DNA from: Candidatus Enterococcus ferrettii | Lineage (GTDB): Bacteria; Bacillota; Bacilli; Lactobacillales; Enterococcaceae | Reading direction: 5' to 3' | Length of the DNA stretch: 64,000 nucleotides | NCBI RefSeq assembly: GCF_017377655.1 | Contig: NZ_JAFREL010000035.1 | Span: forward strand, 57,526-121,525 | Shown here: piece by piece, positions 50,278 to 58,824 of the stretch | How positions within the stretch are numbered: position 1 is the first letter of the stretch | Layout of the letters: each line of letters begins with the position of its first letter | Translations under genes and position numbers: made by a program | Notes under the pieces: generated by a model | The model's database searches: none | Seen by the model: the letters and a program-made list of their open reading frames with translations, nothing else | Told to the model about the DNA's origin: nothing

Positions 50278-51304
50278 AATGGCTTCCTCATTTCTTCATT
50301 TAAGTAATAGATAAGTCGTGTAAGTGAAAGAAGAGCTGCTGCAACTCTTCAAGAGTCAATTATCATGTAAAAAATTTATAGGTAGTTCGACATTTTTTCA
50401 TACGAAGTTGTCTAAGAAGCCGCTATTCTTAGCACTCGTAGTTTGTAACTAATTTTAAGAGCGTCCATTCTTTTTCTGTTTAGAGTTGTTTACCAGCTGG
50501 TAACTTAACCATACTTGAATAACACGGATTTGAAAAACGACGAAAGTGGTTGGGCATGTCCCAAATTGACAGACATATTTTTGAAGAATCCTAATTTGAT
50601 AGGGTTTTACTAATTTTTATCCCTATTCAAGCTAAAAAAACCACCGTTTTGGGACATATAGAAAAATTTCCCCATGTCCCAAAATGACCGGAGTACTTTG
50701 TGAATAAAGCTCTTGGATAGATTGATAAAAAGCTGTTTTTGTTAGTGAATGACCAGTGAAAGAGACTTGGGAAAGTTTGGTTTTGGCTTCCAGATCAGAA
50801 ATTAGATAACAAAGAATCTTTATTACGGGAACTGATGTGATTGTTTACTTGGCAAAAAATATATCAACTAGCACAAACATACTCAGAAAAGTATACCGCT
50901 TATTTAGTTTCTAAATAGTTTGGCATTCAAAATGAACCATTTTTCTTCATTTTGAGTATAGATAATCAGTTAGCGGTACAAATGTAAGACAAATATGAGA
51001 GCCAGATTAGATGACAGATATTACAAAACAGTAGATCAACGAGAACTATTTCTTTGCTTATTGTTTTTTTATGAAAAAGCACCGATTCTTTCAGAAAAAC
51101 AAAAAAAGTTATCTGTCTGAAATTGTTGTTATTTTCAAGTTTCTTTGGCCGAAAAAGAAATATTTTTTCTTATTAGAACGAACCTAATAATCTTTGGTGG
51201 GTGAAATTACATAAATAATATATAAAATAATAAATACAACTGGAATAACCCGGTCGAGATAGCTTTTTGCGATGTTTTTTAATCTGAAAGTTATAATAGT
51301 GTTG
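50278..51304. other. Gene-free, A+T-rich stretch with palindromes and repeats
   Basis: About 1 kb without a credible coding region on either strand. It holds a perfect palindrome TTACCAGCTGGTAA (50490-50503) and a hairpin TCAAAATGAA/TTCATTTTGA (50927-50936 and 50946-50955). A small hairpin ATTTAG-TTT-CTAAAT lies near 50903-50917, and the ATGTCCC repeats are listed separately. It may contain the promoter of the minus-strand pair near 50290-50330, or an untranslated RNA, or be decayed sequence. Confidence 0.5.
50555..50688. repeat. Repeated CATGTCCCAAAWTGAC motif with inverted copy
   Basis: CATGTCCCAAATTGAC (50555-50570) recurs as CATGTCCCAAAATGAC (50673-50688). An inverted partial copy TTTTGGGACAT (50647-50657) forms an 11-base stem with the second. 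Between them GATAGGG and CCCTATT (about 50598 and 50629) can also pair. The function is unknown. Confidence 0.6.
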
Positions 51305-51333
51305 TTGTATTTTTGTGTAGATGAAAGTATAAT
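51305..51333 (+). promoter_or_regulatory. Promoter of the sortase module and second polysaccharide operon
   Basis: TTGTAT (51305-51310), 17 bases, then consensus TATAAT (51328-51333). The transcript would have a leader of about 135 bases before the ATG at 51476. No terminator was seen between here and 63249, so this may drive the whole operon. Confidence 0.6.
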
Positions 51334-51475
51334 GTGAACAGTGATTAATTAAAATGGCGTAGTTTGGCCTGTGTTCATTTTGGTCAGGCGGTTATTTTTA
51401 GTTAGTTGCTCATTAAATCACGGGATTCAGAGTCTAACTCTTTTCCAAATAAATCTAAAAAAGGAGGTCTGTCGA

Positions 51476-52084
51476 ATGAAAAAACTTGTTAGTGTTGTTT
51501 TAGCAGTAATGGCAGTGTTCTTATTAGCTGCTCCTTCTGCACACGCGGATGGCGCGATCACAGCAGACGAGCAACGTATTTTAACAGAGATGGACAAAGG
51601 CGTTACTGTAAGTGGCAAGAATTTTGCTTTTGCAAGTTCAGATCGTGCACAAGCAGAAAACTACTTGAAGCAACACGATGTCTCTACTGCACAGGTTGAT
51701 GCGGTTGTTGGATACATCCAACAAGCACGCGCAATTGCAGCTGCTCAAAACGTGAATGTTTCAAACATCAATTCATTACCTGAATTGATCAAAGCATTCC
51801 CACGTAATGTAATCAATGATTTGAAGAACATTGTTTCTTCAGCAGCGAACGTGCTAGGCTTAACTGCAACTTACGGTCCGGGTTCAGTAACTATTACTGA
51901 AAGAACTGGGAACAACGGTGCAGCTAATGTTAAAACTGTAACTCCAGGCAAAAACACTGTTTATGCTTCTGGTGGCGCAGTAAAACAAACTGGTGCTAAT
52001 TACGCGGTTAGTTTTGCATCATTCGGAAGTTTATTGGTACTCGCAGCAGGTGCGTTTGTCGTAGCTAAAAAGCGTGTTGCCTAA
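51476..52084 (+). CDS. Small secreted surface protein with non-canonical VKQTG sorting signal
   Basis: A 202-residue secreted protein. The signal peptide (MKKLVSVVLAVMAVFLLAAP, cleavage after AHA) is followed by a helical domain of about 120 residues (ITADEQRILTEMDKGVTVSG, then DVSTAQVDAVVGYIQQARAI) and a short Gly/Asn/Thr linker. The C terminus has a sorting-signal layout: VKQTG (residues 169-173), a hydrophobic stretch (FASFGSLLVLAAGAFVV) and a basic end KKRVA. The pentapeptide keeps Thr-Gly but replaces Leu-Pro by Val-Lys. AAAGGAGGT fixes the start at 51476, not the longer frame from 51371. A sortase gene overlaps its 3' end, so this is almost certainly the cognate substrate. Its function is unknown. 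Confidence 0.82.
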   Translation: MKKLVSVVLAVMAVFLLAAPSAHADGAITADEQRILTEMDKGVTVSGKNFAFASSDRAQAENYLKQHDVSTAQVDAVVGYIQQARAIAAAQNVNVSNINSLPELIKAFPRNVINDLKNIVSSAANVLGLTATYGPGSVTITERTGNNGAANVKTVTPGKNTVYASGGAVKQTGANYAVSFASFGSLLVLAAGAFVVAKKRVA

Positions 52085-52772
52085 GAAAACTTCTTGGCTA
52101 AAGAGACTTGGGGCGGCAATCGTTGCCCCAGTTGTTTTTTTAGTAATCGGATACTCTCTCATGTACGTAATCGGAAAACCTGTCATTCAATTCGTGACAT
52201 CAACGATAGAATTATTCTTACTAACAGATGCACCAACATTTGATGCTCAAGCAGCGGAGGATTTCACTGCTATAAAGGAAGAAGAAGTTCAAGAGAAGGT
52301 TAATGAAAACAACGAGCTTCCATCTAGCGAACTAACTTATCCAGTTGGCGGACAACAGTATGGAAAGATTCTTGTTTCACCAATCGGATTGGATGTTCCG
52401 TTGTATTTTGGAGATACTGATGAAATGTTACGTTTAGGTGCGGGACAATTTATGGGCTCGGTTTACCCTGGTGAACAGGGAACAAGCTTAATTGGCGGAC
52501 ACAATGTTGATGGTTTTGGAAAATTAGCGATGATCAATATCGGTGATGAGATCCAAATTCAGACAACCTATGGCAATTATGTATTTACTGTTTCCAATAA
52601 AGAAGTCGCAAATAAAGACGATAAAGCAATCAACGATTTGATCTATCAGCGAGATAAACGGATTGCACTTTTATATACCTGCTATCCAATTGATAGCTTG
52701 GGGATGACTGATGAGCGGTTATTTGTTACTGCTGATTACACATCAGGACCAATGATTAATGAGAATGAATAG
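52074..52772 (+). CDS. Dedicated sortase next to its probable substrate
   Basis: A 232-residue membrane-bound transpeptidase. One N-terminal helix (LGAAIVAPVVFLVIGYSLMY) is followed by an acidic linker and the sortase beta-barrel. The catalytic triad is visible: His143 in SLIGGHNVDGFG, Cys203 in LLYTCYPID and Arg215 in MTDERLFV. The single-domain form with N-terminal anchor resembles class D or E rather than the housekeeping class A. The start is a GTG at 52074 that overlaps the substrate gene by 11 bases and has no clear SD, so translation is probably coupled to it. It would recognise VKQTG. Confidence 0.87.
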   Translation: MLPKKTSWLKRLGAAIVAPVVFLVIGYSLMYVIGKPVIQFVTSTIELFLLTDAPTFDAQAAEDFTAIKEEEVQEKVNENNELPSSELTYPVGGQQYGKILVSPIGLDVPLYFGDTDEMLRLGAGQFMGSVYPGEQGTSLIGGHNVDGFGKLAMINIGDEIQIQTTYGNYVFTVSNKEVANKDDKAINDLIYQRDKRIALLYTCYPIDSLGMTDERLFVTADYTSGPMINENE

Positions 52773-52781
52773 GAGAGAAGC

Positions 52782-53630
52782 ATGAGCACATCGAAAAAAT
52801 TTGCCCGTTGGCTGTTAGCCTTCATTAGTTCTCTGTTACTATTCTCATTGCTGACCCTGACCTGTGTTAAGTCCACCTTGTTCAATCAAGAATTCATGGT
52901 TGATCAGATTCATCAAGCAGATTATGTAACAAGAGTACAAAAAGACGTTACCCAGCGCATTCAAGACTTTGGACGAGGAAGTAATATTCCGCCGGAAGAG
53001 TTAGCTGAAGTGGTTCCAAGAGAAGTTGTCGAAGAAAATGTTGATAACTACATTCGTGGTATCTACACAGGTGTTCCTTTTAATATAGTTGGTAAAGATA
53101 AACTTAGTAAGAACATTCAAACAGCCGTTGATCGTTATGCAGCAGAAAAAGGAATCGATATTGACGAAGCAACGCAAGCGAATATTGATCAGTTGAACGA
53201 TACCGCTGCTGGAGCATTCGAATCCTACATCGCAATTCCTTACCTATTAGAATACGGACAAAAAGTGATGGCCTACAATCAAACATTGACGCTGTTAATG
53301 ATCATTGTTGGGGTGGCCTTTTTACTTGTCTTTATTGGCTTAATGATTACTACTAAATGGCTGCATCGTCGTCTCCGTTTTGCCGGAGCTGTTATTGGTG
53401 GTGCGGGCTTAATGTTAACAGCTTTACCATTATACATTTATTTCAGCGGAGTGATTGACCGTTTAGGAATCACATCTGAAGGAATGTATCACTTCATCAC
53501 TAATTACTTAAAGGCTTTTGATTTAACCTTCGTTAAGGCAGGAATTATTAGTTTAGTCTTAGCAGTGATCTTAGTGCTGATTAGTGAAGTTTTACGTCGC
53601 AAAAATGTTAGTCGGGTAAAGGGAGAATAA
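52782..53630 (+). CDS. Membrane protein of the sortase module, unknown function
   Basis: A 282-residue protein. One N-terminal helix (WLLAFISSLLLFSLLTLTC) precedes an extracytoplasmic domain of about 120 residues, rich in Gln and Asp (VQKDVTQRIQDFGRGSNIPP, ENVDNYIRGIYTGVPFNI). Three further helices follow (LTLLMIIVGVAFLLVFIGLM, GAVIGGAGLMLTALPLYIYF, IISLVLAVILVLISEVL) and a basic tail. No characterised family was recognised. GGAGAG lies before the ATG, 10 bases after the sortase gene, and the next gene (wzz) starts one base after the stop. It might help present the substrate or link the sortase to the polysaccharide machinery. Confidence 0.72.
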   Translation: MSTSKKFARWLLAFISSLLLFSLLTLTCVKSTLFNQEFMVDQIHQADYVTRVQKDVTQRIQDFGRGSNIPPEELAEVVPREVVEENVDNYIRGIYTGVPFNIVGKDKLSKNIQTAVDRYAAEKGIDIDEATQANIDQLNDTAAGAFESYIAIPYLLEYGQKVMAYNQTLTLLMIIVGVAFLLVFIGLMITTKWLHRRLRFAGAVIGGAGLMLTALPLYIYFSGVIDRLGITSEGMYHFITNYLKAFDLTFVKAGIISLVLAVILVLISEVLRRKNVSRVKGE

Positions 53631-53631
53631 A

Positions 53632-54423
53632 ATGGAAGAAACAATTAGCTTAGGGGAAATCTTTGACATCTTAAAGAAACGCATCGGCATGATACTTGTT
53701 ACTACACTAGCAAGTATCTTAATCGCGGGTGCTGTTACATTTTTCATCATTACCCCTAAATACAGTGCCTCAACACAAATGATTGTCCAGTCGAGTACAG
53801 CTGAAAATCCAAATACCAATTTACAAAATGATATCAATGGTAATGTTCTGCTGATTAATACATATAAAGATATGATTACTGGTGACTTGGTTATCGACAC
53901 TGCTCGAGATCAGCTGCAGGCAGAAAATAATTACAGTTTGACGAGCGAAAACTTGAGAGCAATGGTGGAAGTCGAACAATCACAAAATTCTCAAATGTTT
54001 CAGGTGATTGCGACTGCTGAGCATCCACAGGAAGCAGCAGTTATTGCAAACAAAGTATCACAAATTTTTCAAGAAAAGGCACAAGAAGTATTAGCTGTTA
54101 ATAAGGTAACCATTACTTCAAACGCTCAAACACCTACAAAGCCTGTTTCGCCGAATAACAAGTTGAACTTGGCAATTGGTGCAGCTTTAGGAATTATGCT
54201 TGGAGTAGGTATCGCTTTTCTATTAGAACTAGTAGATAAGACAGTCAAGGACGAACGTTTTGTGATAGAAACCTTGGATTTACCTATTTTAGGACAAGTA
54301 ACTGAAATGAACAAAAAAGAATTAAGTTATAGTCGGAATGCACAAAGTCCAAAAGCAACTCACAAAACGCCGGCTAAAGCCGCCACATCTGCTGGCAGCC
54401 GCCAATCTAGGAAACGTGTGTAG
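53632..54423 (+). CDS. Wzz/CpsC-type tyrosine kinase modulator, copy 2
   Basis: A 263-residue polysaccharide co-polymerase. It begins with SLGEIFDILKKRIGMILVTT, has TM1 at about 18-40, an extracytoplasmic domain and PTKPVSPNNKLNLAIGAALG leading into TM2, then a cytoplasmic tail (ELVDKTVKDERFVIETLDLP). The tail is the usual activator of the BY-kinase in the next gene. It is clearly related to the copy at 40485. One base separates it from the membrane protein gene before it, so the sortase module and this cluster share a transcript. Confidence 0.9.
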   Translation: MEETISLGEIFDILKKRIGMILVTTLASILIAGAVTFFIITPKYSASTQMIVQSSTAENPNTNLQNDINGNVLLINTYKDMITGDLVIDTARDQLQAENNYSLTSENLRAMVEVEQSQNSQMFQVIATAEHPQEAAVIANKVSQIFQEKAQEVLAVNKVTITSNAQTPTKPVSPNNKLNLAIGAALGIMLGVGIAFLLELVDKTVKDERFVIETLDLPILGQVTEMNKKELSYSRNAQSPKATHKTPAKAATSAGSRQSRKRV

Positions 54424-54432
54424 GAGGAAGTT

Positions 54433-55119
54433 ATGGCAAAGAAAAAGAATGAAATACTACCAGTTGCCTTAGTCGCAGCAACCGATAACTTCTCAACTAC
54501 TACCGAGCAATATCGGACCATTCGAACAAACATCAGTTTTTCATCTGCTGACAAAGAAATTAAGACCTTGGTCATTACTTCATCTGGTCCCTCAGAAGGG
54601 AAATCGACGACTTCAGCGAATCTGGCGATCGTTTTTGCAAATGCTGGAAGCAAAGTGTTACTGGTTGATGCCGATTTAAGAAAGCCCAGTGTAGCAATTA
54701 GTTTCCGTTTGCCAAATGCAACCGGATTAAGCAATTTATTGACAAACCGTGAAGCATCAATCGATCGGTATTACCAGGCAAGCTCAGTGGATAATTTGTA
54801 TGTAATGACTAGTGGACCCAAACCACCAAATCCATCAGAATTACTAGGTTCACAAAGAATGCTGGATATTATGAATGTGATGCGAGAAGAATTTGATGTG
54901 ATTATTTTCGATATGCCACCAGTGGCAACTGTTACAGATGCACAGATTTTAGCAGCACATACCGATGGAACACTATTGGTTATCCGTGAGCGGAAAACAA
55001 AGAAACAAGATGTCATTAAGGCAAAAGAATTACTAACATTAGCAAAAGCTAATATCTTAGGCGTTGTTTACAATGGCAAGAAAAAAGGCGACTCAGCTGG
55101 TTACTATTATTACGGTTAG
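54433..55119 (+). CDS. Bacterial tyrosine kinase CpsD/Wze, copy 2
   Basis: A 228-residue BY-kinase. Walker A is SSGPSEGKSTTSANLA, Walker A' is VLLVDADLRKP and Walker B is VIIFDMPPVATV. The tail ends with a tyrosine cluster AGYYYYG. It lies nine bases after its Wzz activator and 11 bases before a CpsB phosphatase, so the regulatory triad kinase, activator and phosphatase is complete here, unlike in the first cluster. It sits in the cytoplasm on the Wzz protein. Confidence 0.93.
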   Translation: MAKKKNEILPVALVAATDNFSTTTEQYRTIRTNISFSSADKEIKTLVITSSGPSEGKSTTSANLAIVFANAGSKVLLVDADLRKPSVAISFRLPNATGLSNLLTNREASIDRYYQASSVDNLYVMTSGPKPPNPSELLGSQRMLDIMNVMREEFDVIIFDMPPVATVTDAQILAAHTDGTLLVIRERKTKKQDVIKAKELLTLAKANILGVVYNGKKKGDSAGYYYYG

Positions 55120-55130
55120 GAGGAACAAGG

Positions 55131-55871
55131 ATGTTGGATTTGCATTGTCATATTTTACCGGGAGTTGATGACGGCGCCCAAACAATTGACGATAGTATAA
55201 AAATGGCGAAGAAAGCCGTGAAGCAAGGTATCACCCACATCCTTTGTACTCCGCACCATAACAGACATTATCAAAATCCCAAAGATGAAGTGATTCCTGC
55301 GGTTGAAGAATTGCAAGCAGTCTTTGATGATAAAGGAATTCCTTTAACATTATTTGAAGGACAAGAAGTACGGATACATGATCAACTAGTTCAAGAGATA
55401 GAAGAGGATCGTATCCTTTTTGCAGATGTATATGATCAATACGTATTAATCGAGTTTCCGACAGCAGAGATTCCACATTATGCAGAAACAGTGCTTTATG
55501 ATTTACGTCAGATGGATAAGATACCAATCATTGTACACCCAGAAAGAAACCTTGGTTTTCAAGAAGAACCAAATCAGTTATTAAATTTTTTGAATATGGG
55601 CTGTTTGGCTCAACTAACTGCACCAAGTATTGTTGGTATATTTGGGAAAACGGTTCAGAAATTGAGTCATCAATTAGTCGAAAATGGACTAGTACAAATG
55701 GTGGCATCAGATGCTCACCGCTTGAAGCAGCGGGACTTCTATTTAAAAGAAGCTTCGGAGTACATAGTAAAACATTTTGGGGAAACACATTGGGAACAAA
55801 TGGATCAGATGTGCCGTGATATCATCAATGGCGATCCAGTAGCACCTTTTAATTATCAGGAGTTAATGTGA
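55131..55871 (+). CDS. cpsB: CpsB-type tyrosine-protein phosphatase (PHP fold), copy 2
   Basis: A 246-residue manganese-type phosphatase that removes phosphate from the kinase tail. Motifs are LDLHCHILPGVDDGA, CTPHHNR, EGQEVR, VHPERN and VASDAHR. It is strongly similar to the stand-alone copy at 28526 over the whole length. TTAGGAGG precedes the ATG at 55131. It is followed by the priming transferase. Confidence 0.92.
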   Translation: MLDLHCHILPGVDDGAQTIDDSIKMAKKAVKQGITHILCTPHHNRHYQNPKDEVIPAVEELQAVFDDKGIPLTLFEGQEVRIHDQLVQEIEEDRILFADVYDQYVLIEFPTAEIPHYAETVLYDLRQMDKIPIIVHPERNLGFQEEPNQLLNFLNMGCLAQLTAPSIVGIFGKTVQKLSHQLVENGLVQMVASDAHRLKQRDFYLKEASEYIVKHFGETHWEQMDQMCRDIINGDPVAPFNYQELM

Positions 55872-55884
55872 GGGAGCGGAGAAG

Positions 55885-56577
55885 ATGGAAAAGCACGTAG
55901 TAAAAGACGACGTTCCGCCTGTTGAGAAAGTAGAGACGGTTTGGTTGGATGCAGATAAGATTAATAACCGTATTGGATTCCAATGCGTGAAACGAATAAT
56001 AGATATTACATTAAGTGCCGTAGGGCTGATTTTTCTAACCCCTGTCTTCATTGTTGTTGCTATTTTGATGAAGAAGGAAGAGCCAGGTGGACCAGTCTTT
56101 TTTAAACAGGTACGGGTAGGCAAGAATGGTAAAGAATTTACCATGTATAAATTCCGTTCGATGTGCATTGATGCAGAAGAGAAATTGGCCGATTTGCTTG
56201 ATGAAAATGAAATTAAGGGTGCGATGTTTAAGATTAAGGACGATCCAAGAGTAACAAAAATTGGAAAAGCAATTAGACGAAATAGCATTGATGAACTACC
56301 ACAATTGCTTAATGTGCTTAAAGGAGATATGAGTTTAATAGGCCCTCGGCCGCCTTTGCCAAGAGAAGTTAGAGAGTACAGTCGGCATGACATGCAACGT
56401 CTGCTAGTTAAGCCAGGTTGCTCTGGTTTATGGCAAATTAGTGGAAGGAATGACATGAACTTTGCAGAAATGGTGGAGTTAGATATTCAGTATATCAGAG
56501 AGCAAAGTTTGATTAATGATATTAAGATTATTTGGAAGACTGTCAGAATTATGATTGTTCCAAATGGTGCATATTAG
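55885..56577 (+). CDS. Undecaprenyl-phosphate sugar phosphotransferase (priming glycosyltransferase), copy 2
   Basis: A 230-residue priming transferase, single membrane helix (IIDITLSAVGLIFLTPVFIV) and PF02397 domain with FKQVRVGKNGKEFTMYKFRS, RRNSIDELPQLLNVLKGD, MSLIGPRPPLP and VKPGCSGLWQISGR. It starts the repeat unit of the second polysaccharide. It differs from copy 1 at many positions, so the two could place different first sugars. It is 13 bases after cpsB. Confidence 0.9.
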   Translation: MEKHVVKDDVPPVEKVETVWLDADKINNRIGFQCVKRIIDITLSAVGLIFLTPVFIVVAILMKKEEPGGPVFFKQVRVGKNGKEFTMYKFRSMCIDAEEKLADLLDENEIKGAMFKIKDDPRVTKIGKAIRRNSIDELPQLLNVLKGDMSLIGPRPPLPREVREYSRHDMQRLLVKPGCSGLWQISGRNDMNFAEMVELDIQYIREQSLINDIKIIWKTVRIMIVPNGAY

Positions 56578-56590
56578 GGGAGTATAAGAT

Positions 56591-57775
56591 GTGAGTAATG
56601 AAGCAACTAGACACGTATATATAATAGGATCTAAAGGAATACCGGCGAAATACGGCGGATTTGAGACTTTTGTTGAAAAATTAACCGAATATCAGGAAGA
56701 CATACAAATTCAATACCATGTCGCTTGTATGACTGAAAACTCAGCTAAATCTGGAATTACTGACAAGCACTTTGAGCATAATGGCGCAAAGTGCTTTAAT
56801 ATTGATGTCCCTAATGTCGGGCCTGCTAAAGCAATTTATTATGATGTTGCAGCCTTAAAGTACGCAATTAACTTTTCCAAAAGTAATGAGGATAGAGCAC
56901 CAATATTTTATGTGTTAGCCTGCAGAATTGGTCCGTTTATTGAGAAATACAAAAAGCAAATTCAAAATCTTGGTGGTAAGCTATTTGTTAATCCTGATGG
57001 ACATGAGTGGATGAGAGCCAAGTGGAGTTACCCAGTTCGTAAATATTGGAAATATTCTGAAGGTCTAATGGTAAAACATGCAGATTTACTTGTATGTGAT
57101 AGTAAAAATATTGAAAAATATATTCAGAACAATTATAAAAGATATCATCCTAAAACTACATATATTGCTTACGGAACCGATACTAGTTTTTCGATATTGA
57201 CTGAAAATAGCCCTGAAGTAATTGAGTGGTTTAAAATGAAAGAAATTCATGAAAATAATTATTACCTTGTAGTCGGAAGATTTGTTCCCGAAAATAATTA
57301 CGAAGCAATGATCGAAAGTTTTATGAAATCAGATTCGAAAAAAGATTTAATTTTTATTACAAACGTTGAGATGAATAAATTTTACGAAAAATTACGGCGA
57401 ACAACTAATTTCGAAAAAGATTCAAGAATAAAATTTGTAGGTACTGTATATAATCAAGATTTATTGAAATATATTAGAGAAAAAGCTTTTGCTTATTTAC
57501 ATGGACATGAAGTAGGAGGAACTAACCCTTCTCTTCTAGAAGCCTTGGCATCTACTAAGCTTAACTTATTGTTAAATGTTGGTTTTAATTATGAAGTAGG
57601 GGATAATACAGCCATTTACTGGGAGAAAGATAGTCTTACCGAAGTAATAAATTCATCTGAAAAATTAAGTGAAAACCAAATTTGTAAGTATGATTCAAGT
57701 TCTACAAAACGTGTAGTAGAAATTTTTTCTTGGTCGAGAATAATTTATTCTTATGAAAAACTGTTTGTTGAATAA
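56591..57775 (+). CDS. DUF1972-containing glycosyltransferase, rhamnosyltransferase-like
   Basis: A 394-residue GT-B enzyme. The N-terminal block YIIGSKGIPAKYGGFETFVE is the DUF1972 signature, found in streptococcal Cps2T-like beta-1,4-rhamnosyltransferases that add the second sugar of capsule repeat units. The C-terminal GT4 domain has YYLVVGRFVPENNY, and the donor-site region HGHEVGGTNPSLLEALAS. The gene directly follows the priming transferase, as in many capsule loci. The start is a GTG at 56591 with GGGGAG upstream. From here on the sequence becomes visibly A+T-richer with many AGA and ATA codons. Confidence 0.87.
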   Translation: MSNEATRHVYIIGSKGIPAKYGGFETFVEKLTEYQEDIQIQYHVACMTENSAKSGITDKHFEHNGAKCFNIDVPNVGPAKAIYYDVAALKYAINFSKSNEDRAPIFYVLACRIGPFIEKYKKQIQNLGGKLFVNPDGHEWMRAKWSYPVRKYWKYSEGLMVKHADLLVCDSKNIEKYIQNNYKRYHPKTTYIAYGTDTSFSILTENSPEVIEWFKMKEIHENNYYLVVGRFVPENNYEAMIESFMKSDSKKDLIFITNVEMNKFYEKLRRTTNFEKDSRIKFVGTVYNQDLLKYIREKAFAYLHGHEVGGTNPSLLEALASTKLNLLLNVGFNYEVGDNTAIYWEKDSLTEVINSSEKLSENQICKYDSSSTKRVVEIFSWSRIIYSYEKLFVE

Positions 57776-57820
57776 TAAAGATTATGAATTTGAAAAGTAA
57801 GGCTAAGGATGTGTTTATAT

Positions 57821-58777
57821 ATGAATGTATTATTTTTAGGAGCAGCAGGATTTATTGGGAAAAACTTAGCAATTGAATTCGCTGAGAATAAAAAAAATTA
57901 TGTTACTTTAGTTGACAAGGAGTTGCATTATTTTGACGATGTTGACTTTGAAAGTTACCCCAATATACGTATAATTACTTCAAAATTAGATGTTGATACA
58001 AGATTTGATGAATTAGTAAGTAACCAACAAATCGTTTTTCATTTAATTAGTACAACTGTTCCAACAACTTCTAACCAGCATATATCATTAGAATTGACAT
58101 CTAATATTTCTTTAACAACGAATTTGTTGGACTCTTGTGTCAGATGTAATGTACATAAGGTTGTCTTTTTATCTTCTGGAGGTACTGTTTATGGAAAAGA
58201 ATCCTCATGTCCGTTACAAGAAGATATGCCAACAAATCCGATTAATGCCTACGGTGTTCAAAAGTTGACTATTGAAAAGCTATTGTATTTATATTATTAC
58301 CTACATGGTTTAGATTATAGAATAGTAAGGTTAGCTAATCCTTATGGTCCATATCAGCGTCCAAATGGTTTATTAGGTGCAGTGACCACTTTTACCTATA
58401 GAGCTTTAAGAAATGAAAAAATTGAGGTTTATGGTGATGGGGCTGTTATTAGAGACTTTATTTATATTAAGGATGCCGTAAAAGGAATTATGAAAATTGT
58501 AGATGGAGATAGTCAGTTTAAAATATTTAATTTAGGGTCTGGCCACGGAAAGAGCATCAGACAAGTTTTGGAGACTATTGAAGAAGTATTAGATATTCCT
58601 CTTGATGTCATGTATACTCCGACAAGAAAAGTGGATGTTCCAATCAATTTTTTAGATATTTCAAGGTTTGAAAAAGAGCATGGTAGACTTGAAACTATCG
58701 GATTGAAAAAAGGGATAATTGAGACAGTTTCCTTCATGAAAGAAAAGTATAATTTGAATTTTTTCGATAGAGTTTAA
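57821..58777 (+). CDS. NAD-dependent epimerase/dehydratase (GalE-like SDR)
   Basis: An extended short-chain dehydrogenase of about 318 residues. It has the dinucleotide loop FLGAAGFIGKNLA, the Ser region VVFLSSGGTVYG and the catalytic YGVQK (Tyr-x-x-x-Lys). The C-terminal part has FNLGSGHGKSIRQVL. Such enzymes make UDP-galactose, UDP-GalNAc or related precursors; which one cannot be said. Its start is placed at the ATG at 57821 to match the family N terminus, but the in-frame ATG at 57809 is possible. The codon use is A+T-rich. Confidence 0.83.
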   Translation: MNVLFLGAAGFIGKNLAIEFAENKKNYVTLVDKELHYFDDVDFESYPNIRIITSKLDVDTRFDELVSNQQIVFHLISTTVPTTSNQHISLELTSNISLTTNLLDSCVRCNVHKVVFLSSGGTVYGKESSCPLQEDMPTNPINAYGVQKLTIEKLLYLYYYLHGLDYRIVRLANPYGPYQRPNGLLGAVTTFTYRALRNEKIEVYGDGAVIRDFIYIKDAVKGIMKIVDGDSQFKIFNLGSGHGKSIRQVLETIEEVLDIPLDVMYTPTRKVDVPINFLDISRFEKEHGRLETIGLKKGIIETVSFMKEKYNLNFFDRV

Positions 58778-58824
58778 AATAAATCACTATATTCATTGGA
58801 TTTTATTAAGGAGGAATGGTGGTA

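Noticed and set aside
51371..51475. N-terminal extension of the VKQTG surface protein
   Set aside because: The signal peptide starts at the ATG at 51476 behind AAAGGAGGT; the extension would put charged and hydrophobic sequence in front of it.
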